Below, piece by piece: positions 58,869-64,000 of a stretch of 64,000 nt of DNA. The stretch covers positions 1 to 64,000 of the forward strand of contig DATMBG010000003.1 of NCBI GenBank assembly GCA_035559535.1, written 5' to 3'. A program made the position numbers and the translations under genes. The stretch's first letter is position 1. The number at the start of each line of letters is the position of its first letter. The notes beneath the pieces were generated by a model. The model was not told the DNA's origin. It ran no database searches and was given only the letters and a program-made list of their open reading frames with translations. The stretch comes from Candidatus Limnocylindrales bacterium. GTDB lineage: Bacteria; Moduliflexota; Moduliflexia; Moduliflexales; JAUQPW01.

Positions 58869-58905
58869 AACTAAGGGTGATCAGCCAGATCGCCCTTAGT
58901 TTTTA
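58869..58905 (+). terminator. Rho-independent terminator
   Basis: Stem AACTAAGGGTGATC (58869-58882) pairs with GATCGCCCTTAGTT (58888-58901), one G-U, followed by T's. It lies 12 bases after the propeller stop; the A-rich left flank may let it serve the convergent pth side too. Confidence 0.85.
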
Positions 58906-58968
58906 ATCGGTTACCACAGGGATAATCCAACTATTCTTTAATACCTTTTCCAGTCAGATGTGAAGCTT

Positions 58969-59547
58969 TCAAGGTGAGGAATCCCCGGATTTATGATATA
59001 TATTCATTGCTTTGTCTACTTCACCCAGTATCAGGAGTTTAACCGCTCCCACTGCTTTAGATAAGGCTTCTTTGAGCTGTTCCTGTTCTTGCGGATCAAA
59101 GGGACTTAGGACATAATCTGCTACTTCCCTAGAAGACCCAGGCCGACCGACTCCTACTTTAACCCGCAAAAATTCATCGGTTCCCAAATGTTCTCGAATA
59201 GACCGGATTCCCTTATGGCCTCCATCTCCGCCCCTTCTTTTGATCCGAATTCTGCCGAGTTCCAGATCTATATCATCATGGACCACAATCAAATCAGAGG
59301 GAGTTAAATTAAATGCAGCAACCAGCTCCTTAACGGCCTGTCCACTGAGATTCATATAGGTGAGTGGTTCTACCAGCAGAACCGGTATATGGTTAAAAGT
59401 TCCCCGGCCAAAACGGGATTTAAACCCCTTTTCCGATAAAGGAATCTCGGACTCTTGTGCAAGTTGCCGAATAACCTGAAAACCTACATTATGTCGGGTA
59501 GCCTCATAAGTTCTACCGGGATTTCCCAGGCCTATTACCGCTTTCAA
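58969..59547 (-). CDS. pth: Peptidyl-tRNA hydrolase
   Basis: A 192-residue bacterial Pth. The N-terminus VIGLGNPGRTYEATRHNVGF includes the conserved Asn and catalytic His; EPLTYMNLSGQAV and VVHDDIDLELGRIRIKRRGG carry the remaining substrate contacts. It releases tRNA from peptidyl-tRNA dropped off the ribosome. It starts with TTG at 59547. The order prs-rplY-pth on one strand is a very common housekeeping arrangement. Confidence 0.96.
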   Translation of the reverse strand: MKAVIGLGNPGRTYEATRHNVGFQVIRQLAQESEIPLSEKGFKSRFGRGTFNHIPVLLVEPLTYMNLSGQAVKELVAAFNLTPSDLIVVHDDIDLELGRIRIKRRGGDGGHKGIRSIREHLGTDEFLRVKVGVGRPGSSREVADYVLSPFDPQEQEQLKEALSKAVGAVKLLILGEVDKAMNIYHKSGDSSP

Positions 59548-59564
59548 TTAAGCATTTGGAATTA

Positions 59565-59607
59565 GCCATGAAAAGGAACAATCCAGAGCTTGTTCGTTGT
59601 TCATGGC
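59565..59607. repeat. Hairpin in the rplY-pth gap
   Basis: GCCATGAA (59565-59572) faces TTCATGGC (59600-59607), with AACAA/TTGTT inside. It fills the gap between the two genes. Confidence 0.65.
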
Positions 59608-59615
59608 TTATGGAG

Positions 59616-60278
59616 TTAAGCTTTAGATTCCTCACCTTCTTCCTCAGCAGGAGCCTTACCTTTTCCGATAACCTCCGGCTCACCGGGTACCGCTTCAACT
59701 TTTTCAGCAATCTCTTCCGCCATCGGAGGTACGACGGTTACAATGGTTTTTTCCGGATCACTGACGATTTTAATCGTTTGAGGAACTTTAACATCCCGCA
59801 CGGCTATAAAATCCCCAATGTTTAAGTTCGAAATGTCCACCTCAATATGCGATGGGATTACCGAAGGGAGACATTCAATAGTAAGTGTCCTCATGGCAAT
59901 CTCCAGTACACCGCCACTTTCCGTGACTCCTTTCGCCTTTCCAACCAGTTCAATGGGAACTTCTACTTCAATGGGTTTATCCATAGAAATCTCAAAAAAG
60001 TCCACATGTAATACTGCCCGTGTAACCGGATCCCTTTGAACTTCTTTTACAATGGCCGTTTTTTTTGTAGCGGTATCTCCCTTCTGAATGGTTAAATCGA
60101 TCAGAACATTTTCCTTTTCTAAAGTTTTAGCTAGACTTCTGGGACTGATACTGATCGGTACAGATCCATCCGATCCTCCATAAACAATACCGGGTATACG
60201 TCCGGCTCTCCTGAGTTTTCGAGCGACTCCCTTTCCCCCGGGAGTTCTGAATTCAGTTATCAGTTCAACGGTTTCCAT
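59616..60278 (-). CDS. rplY: 50S ribosomal protein L25/general stress protein Ctc
   Basis: A 220-residue Ctc-type L25, with the N-terminal 5S-rRNA-binding domain (GVARKLRRAGRIPGIVYGG) and the longer C-terminal TL5-type domain ending in an acidic Glu/Ala tail. It binds 5S rRNA in the large subunit. Flanked by prs and pth in the conserved order. Confidence 0.95.
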   Translation of the reverse strand: METVELITEFRTPGGKGVARKLRRAGRIPGIVYGGSDGSVPISISPRSLAKTLEKENVLIDLTIQKGDTATKKTAIVKEVQRDPVTRAVLHVDFFEISMDKPIEVEVPIELVGKAKGVTESGGVLEIAMRTLTIECLPSVIPSHIEVDISNLNIGDFIAVRDVKVPQTIKIVSDPEKTIVTVVPPMAEEIAEKVEAVPGEPEVIGKGKAPAEEEGEESKA

Positions 60279-60288
60279 AAAATATTCG

Positions 60289-60373
60289 TTGGGTATTCTT
60301 CGTCTGTTGTCTTTTGTGGATTGGTTTCTCTAAAGGTTATTACAAAGAGCAATCGACGAAGAACAACACCCAA
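60289..60373. repeat. Imperfect hairpin in the prs-rplY gap
   Basis: TTGGGTATTCTTCGTC (60289-60304) faces GACGAAGAACAACACCCAA (60355-60373). It has a few bulges but spans the entire gap. Confidence 0.6.
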
Positions 60374-60377
60374 AGGA

Positions 60378-61313
60378 TTATTCAAACATTTCGCTGACCG
60401 AGGTTCGTTTAAAAATTCTATCGATGGCCTCGGCTAATAATCCGGCAATGGAAAGCACCCGGATTTTACTGCTATATTTTCCGTTCAAGGGAATGGTGTT
60501 AGTAACGACCACCTCCACCAGGTTGGAATTATCGATGGTTTCTATGGCAGGACCCGACAAAACCGGATGTGTGCAGGCTGCATAGACTTTAACGGCGCCC
60601 TGCTCTTGCAAGGCCTTCGCTGATTTTACTAGAGTTCCTGCGGTGTCGATCATGTCATCGACAATGATAGCCGTTTTTCCTCTTACGTCTCCAATGACGT
60701 TCATAACGTGGGCGACATTGGGTTCGCTTCTTCTTTTATCAATGATGGCAAGTGAACAATTCAACTTCTTGGCATAAACCCGAGCTCTTTCAGTTCCACC
60801 GGCATCTGGCGAGACAATGATGAGGTCAGGCAAATTCTTTTTTACAATATAGTCTAAAAGGACGGACGTTGCAAAGAGGTTATCGACCGGGATATCAAAA
60901 AACCCCTGGATCTGTCCGGCATGTAAGTCAATGGTAACAACTCGATCTGCTCCGGCTGTTGTGATCAGATTGGCAACCAATTTGGCGGAGATAGGGACCC
61001 TCGGCATTGACTTACGATCCTGCCTTCCATAGCCATAATAAGGAAGAACTGCCGTAATACTCTGAGCAGATGCCCGGGACAATGCATCCATCATGATGAG
61101 AAGCTCCATGAGGTTATCATTGCTGGGATGACAGATAGATTGGATGACAAAAACCTCTGAACCTCGGACATTCTCTTCAATGCGCACAAAGGTCTCCCCG
61201 TCGCTAAATTTTGTAACGGTTGCTTTTCCCAGAGGAACTCCTAAATATTTACTGATTTCTTCAGCTAAAGCACGATTTGAGTTACCAGTAAAGAGTTTTA
61301 ACTCTCCGGTCAT
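60378..61313 (-). CDS. prs: Ribose-phosphate pyrophosphokinase
   Basis: A 311-residue class I PRPP synthase. [20 protein letters not shown], the ATP loop with [13 protein letters not shown], the PRPP motif [17 protein letters not shown] and [15 protein letters not shown] are all intact. It makes PRPP from ribose 5-phosphate and ATP for purine, pyrimidine, His and Trp synthesis. The ATG at 61313 gives the normal family length; the longer frame to 61388 adds 25 non-family residues read from a palindromic leader. Confidence 0.96.
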   Translation of the reverse strand: MTGELKLFTGNSNRALAEEISKYLGVPLGKATVTKFSDGETFVRIEENVRGSEVFVIQSICHPSNDNLMELLIMMDALSRASAQSITAVLPYYGYGRQDRKSMPRVPISAKLVANLITTAGADRVVTIDLHAGQIQGFFDIPVDNLFATSVLLDYIVKKNLPDLIIVSPDAGGTERARVYAKKLNCSLAIIDKRRSEPNVAHVMNVIGDVRGKTAIIVDDMIDTAGTLVKSAKALQEQGAVKVYAACTHPVLSGPAIETIDNSNLVEVVVTNTIPLNGKYSSKIRVLSIAGLLAEAIDRIFKRTSVSEMFE

Positions 61314-62245
61314 TGTTTTTCTAGCCCCTGATACGTGGACTATGATAAATAGGATAAAGAAGAAATGGCAAATGACCAATTTAGCCATTTGCCATTCACA
61401 CTTCTACCACGGGCCACCGATCAGTTGCTATTTACTCTCAGATTAATTGACTGACCTTTGTAGATCTATTCAAAACTTTAGGATATCAGTCAACAAAGAT
61501 AGTAAAAAATTTTCCATCCCTTCCGGTTCCTGAGTCCAGTTTAGTTAAATACCACACTCCTCTAGAAAATTCAAGAAATTTTTCTGGTTTTCTACCCGGA
61601 TTCGAGGCAAGAGGTTTATCTGTATAAGAAATACAACTTTTTTCCCCCTTCTGCAAGTATTTTAAAACAGGTTCAGAGATCCCCTCTCATCACCTGACTT
61701 TGAGCATCTTAACTCTTTGCTTAACTTTTAAACCGCCCCTCCCCCCCAGCCCCCATACGCCCCAGGATAAGAGTGAGACCCTGAGAGGGCCCCTTTCCTG
61801 ACCTTCTCCCGCTTTACAGGGGAAAGCACTTTGAGGTGAAGTTCCCTCCCCTGTGAAACCTAACCATTACCCACATTTTTTCATTTCAGGGGATTAATAA
61901 CTGGTTTAACTGTCTTGCTGGTTGAGTAGCGAAATGCATTGAATCTCCTTCGTGAGGGAAAGATTCCTCTTTTTGCAAGGTGGGTCAACCGGGATGATTG
62001 ACCTACTAACCGTTTTGAGCCCCATCCTCCCAAATCGAAAAATGTGGGTAAAGGTAAGCCCACAGCGTGGGAGAGGGGCTAGGGGGAGGGAAGAGAGTTA
62101 CACAGAATTAACTTTACAAGGTACCATTTTTCTTGGTGAGGTTGAAAGTTGACCTTTCCTATCAATTCCTGGCTGCCCCCAACGGATCGCACTTCAGCTC
62201 AGCTTTGAATAAATGGGAGATACAGAAGGCAGGGTTAAACAGCTA
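61314..62245. other. Long non-coding, repeat-containing region
   Basis: 932 bases without a supported gene. The prs leader holds AAATGGCAAATG (61363) and CATTTGCCATT (61386-61396), a hairpin. 61736-61870 is C/G-tract spacer with a partial CCAGGATAAG word, and 62040-62085 is a CCCACAGCGTGGGAGAGGGG-like word. TTGACCTACTAA (about 61999) recurs near 36.99 kb. Short frames in both strands cover these repeats and are rejected. Confidence 0.6.
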
Positions 62246-62737
62246 TCAGGGATCTTGTAGAAAAGAATTTGTATCGTTCAGCAGTTCTTGGAGACCATCT
62301 CCTGTTTCGGAACCGGTTCTTACCTGTCTAACAATTTTGGCGATCTTCCAGGCACCACTTTCCTTCTTGAAGAGGATGGCAGTCCAATCTTTTCTCTCTG
62401 GACCGAGTTTTTGATAAATAGCCCGGGCCATATTCTTTTTCTTTGATACATCAATTCTTATAAATTGAGATTTCTGGGGATCCAGGTCATCTGCCGACAT
62501 CCCTTTCAGTAGTTCTGGTGTGATCTGTTTGGCCATTTGGGCATATTCAGATGTCATAACCCGCAGCGTTGCAGATACATCTCCACGTCTCGCCGATTCC
62601 AGATATTTGAGATATATCGTCTCCAGTTGCTTTGCGAAGGGGTGCTGAGGGTTCGTCGTCTTCTCCGGAGTTTGAGCTAAAGCCATGGAGAAGGGAAGGG
62701 TACTGAAAAGGGTTATCAAAAAAATTTGCAGCTTCAT
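62246..62737 (-). CDS. Exported small protein, NTF2-like size
   Basis: A 163-residue protein with a signal peptide (IFLITLFSTLPFSMALAQ). The mature part has FAKQLETIYLKYLESARRGD then MTSEYAQMAKQITPELL and a C-terminal WTAILFKKESGAWKIAKIV strand pattern, reminiscent of the cone-shaped NTF2/SnoaL-like fold (calcium/calmodulin-type), but no catalytic set is visible. AAGGAGG precedes the ATG. No partner is evident; the neighbouring genes are an FG-GAP fragment and a long gap. Function unknown. Confidence 0.7.
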   Translation of the reverse strand: MKLQIFLITLFSTLPFSMALAQTPEKTTNPQHPFAKQLETIYLKYLESARRGDVSATLRVMTSEYAQMAKQITPELLKGMSADDLDPQKSQFIRIDVSKKKNMARAIYQKLGPERKDWTAILFKKESGAWKIAKIVRQVRTGSETGDGLQELLNDTNSFLQDP

Positions 62738-62863
62738 ATTTCCTCCTTGTTTAACCCTCTCCCAGCTTCAACCCACCGGAATGGAATGAAGGGGAATTTC
62801 CAGGGACTGAAACCAGGTTAGGGGCGCTTCTTTACTTGAATAGGGAGATGAGTTTTCAAACAC

Positions 62864-63228
62864 TTACTGGGTTCCGGCTCCGGAGGAGAGGGCCCATCCA
62901 AAGCCATCCCCAAACTCAGTCAGGTCTTCCATGCCGTTATGACCCTGGAACCAGAGTTGGTCGTCGGGCCCTCCATCCAGACCCGCCATAAGTCCCCTCT
63001 GCCAGCCATGCAACACGACAACTGTACCGACTTGAGGACTTGGAGAGAGGTCTTCGGCGGTATCTCCAATGGCCAGATCATTGTAACCATCCCCGTTGAA
63101 ATCCCCTGACACTCCGGCAAAGACGAAAGAATTCAAAACTACTATCCCTCCATCCCCCATAACATCTCTTTTACCATTCCTTTTACCATTGCAAAAAAGA
63201 ATGAATAAATCCGATTAAAGAATTTCAT
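62864..63228 (-). pseudogene. Frameshifted FG-GAP/integrin-type repeat protein
   Basis: The minus strand has AAGGAG six bases before an ATG at 63228 that opens MKFFNRIYSFFFAM, a signal-like start, but this frame stops near 63140. The neighbouring frame continues as GDFNGDGYNDLAIGD and EFGDGFGWALSSG, a calcium-binding FG-GAP repeat, and ends at 62864. Adding one base to the A6 run at 63193-63198 (T6 on the coding strand) would join both into one 122-residue frame. The end cuts off at the start of a second repeat, so the gene is also truncated. It could be a sequencing indel. Confidence 0.55.
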
Positions 63229-63755
63229 AATTTTCTCCTTTTCTTTATCAAGATTAATTAAAAGTTGAGTAGGTTTTAGATTTTCTAACCTTCAGTTTTA
63301 CCTGTTAGATTTAGCAGGTTCCATACCAAACTTTTAATGTCTGCGAATAGTTTATAAAAACATAGATTACGGGGACTATAAGGAGGGTCAAGCCCCTTAC
63401 TTCCCTCAAAAAATAACCTGACTTGCCCCTATATCCTCTGTTTTTTCCGAATTTCCCCTATTTGAAAAAAGGAATAGGGAAGAGTTCCTCTCGGTGCTTC
63501 TTGAATTCCCTTATAAAGAGGGCAGACCCCATTGGGGAAGTTCTAAAAAATTGTTCCAGTGTTAAAACGAGTTTAGATAGCGAAACTTCAGGGCCGGTCA
63601 TGGAAAAATCCCCGGTAAAATGGCATCGGATATGCAAAATAACCTCCCAAAAGGCAAGAATTGAATAGGGTACTTAACTACGGCTTTAGAGGCTTTTGAT
63701 AGCTTTAAACTCGAAAGAATATCGGTTCTTCAAGTTGTATCAAATTGGAATTGAG
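63229..63755. other. Non-coding gap
   Basis: 527 AT-rich bases between divergent reading directions. The 81-codon plus frame at 63423-63668 has no ribosome binding site or family features and is not accepted. Nothing further is recognised. Confidence 0.5.
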
Positions 63756-64000
63756 ATGAAACTCCTCCCTGACACCATAAAATACTTATTATATTTGCTA
63801 CTTTTCCTTATTTATTGTGAAGGAGTGTATGCAGATGATATCGTTATTGGGGCCTCGGCCGCATTTCGGGGACCTTCAAGGGGGCTCGGCATTGAACTCT
63901 ACAGAGGATCCATGGCCTATATCCAACATATCAATCAAGGAGGTGGGATAAATGGTCGAAAGATACTTATGAAGGCTTATAATGATGGTTATAATCCCAT
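63756..64000 (+). CDS. ABC substrate-binding protein, 5' part (window end)
   Basis: An open frame from an ATG at 63756 that runs off the window after 81 codons. The first 26 residues are a signal peptide (YLLYLLLFLIYCEGVYA). The mature start DDIVIGASAAFRGPSRGLGI and INQGGGINGRKILMKAYNDG are the diagnostic N-terminal blocks of Peripla_BP_6 (LivJ-like) binding proteins. It is a second, divergent copy relative to the livJ at 29.7 kb. Such genes are sometimes followed by a sensor kinase instead of a permease; the continuation is not visible. Confidence 0.8.
   Translation, partial: MKLLPDTIKYLLYLLLFLIYCEGVYADDIVIGASAAFRGPSRGLGIELYRGSMAYIQHINQGGGINGRKILMKAYNDGYNP

Noticed and set aside
1..64000. 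tRNA, rRNA or mobile-element genes
   Set aside because: No tRNA cloverleaf with T-loop sequence, no rRNA segment, and no transposase, integrase or recombinase was seen by eye; tRNAscan-SE would be decisive.

Overview
The window is chromosomal DNA of a free-living Gram-negative-type bacterium. It shows lipoprotein and secretion signals, a PilM-type pilus protein, periplasmic binding-protein transporters, cytochrome c motifs and a membrane/surface-glycan gene cluster. There is no rRNA, tRNA, CRISPR array, transposase, integrase or phage gene. Base composition looks intermediate (not computed). The lineage cannot be fixed from this window. The SUF-only Fe-S operon, the many large membrane-anchored PA14, WD40, TPR and PD40 proteins, and operon gaps filled with hairpin repeats would fit an uncultured deep-branching phylum of the NC10/Tectomicrobia/Desulfobacterota kind; that placement is inference.

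Layout. 0.2-4.0 kb: a UMF1-type MFS exporter and a clan-A glycosidase-like protein. 4.0-16.5 kb: a surface-glycan cluster with three SGNH hydrolases (one carrying two PA14 modules), two PA14-headed polytopic GT-C-type proteins, a spermidine-synthase-like membrane protein and the 3' remnant of a fourth SGNH gene. 16.7-17.7 kb: a PD40 (TolB-like) lipoprotein. 17.8-24.7 kb: an Rrf2 regulator followed by sufB-sufC-sufD-sufS-sufU-sufT, with a perfect 12+12 bp operator-like palindrome in the leader. 24.8-29.2 kb: a VWA protein, a STAS protein, a cNMP/MinD-like/patatin fusion and a small exported protein. 29.7-34.8 kb: a complete branched-chain amino-acid-type ABC importer (livJHMGF-like). 34.9-36.6 kb: a lipid kinase and a metallophosphoesterase. 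37.3-42.1 kb, minus strand: a seven-gene operon with a Cys-cluster protein, a NodU/CmcH carbamoyltransferase, an SxtJ-like protein, a 52-residue DUF5989 protein, a GT2, an EamA/SMR-type carrier and a methyltransferase, read here as an O-carbamoylation and glycan-decoration module. 42.4-45.1 kb: a YVTN propeller/di-heme/CHRD fusion. 45.5-46.6 kb: an orphan pilM. 46.9-53.0 kb: a PEP-mutase/isocitrate-lyase-family enzyme and a 1,696-residue protein with 14 WD40 repeats, TPRs and a membrane span. 53.4-57.2 kb: a tungstate/molybdate-type ABC importer without its binding protein, behind an RSH-HD/TPMT methyltransferase fusion and two tiny genes. 57.7-61.3 kb: an exported beta-propeller protein, then pth, rplY (ctc) and prs. 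62.2-64.0 kb: a small exported protein, a frameshifted FG-GAP fragment and the start of another binding protein.

Two whole-window patterns stand out. First, almost every gap between co-directional genes holds a near-perfect inverted repeat from a few word families ((GTCCGTT)n, AGTACTG, GAGTCAGAAG, C-rich CTCTCCCAC). Several artefactual N-terminal ORF extensions come from these hairpins, and two of the words sit inside the coding sequence of the giant WD40/TPR gene. Second, an approximately 85-105 base element occurs twice, each time in the leader of a gene and in that gene's sense direction, with a paired stem that is preserved in both copies; it is a candidate undescribed structured leader RNA.

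Starts were moved from the longest ORF to a better-supported codon for several genes (sufS, the GT2, livF, tupB, tupC, prs, pilM, the WD40 giant and others), as stated in each entry.
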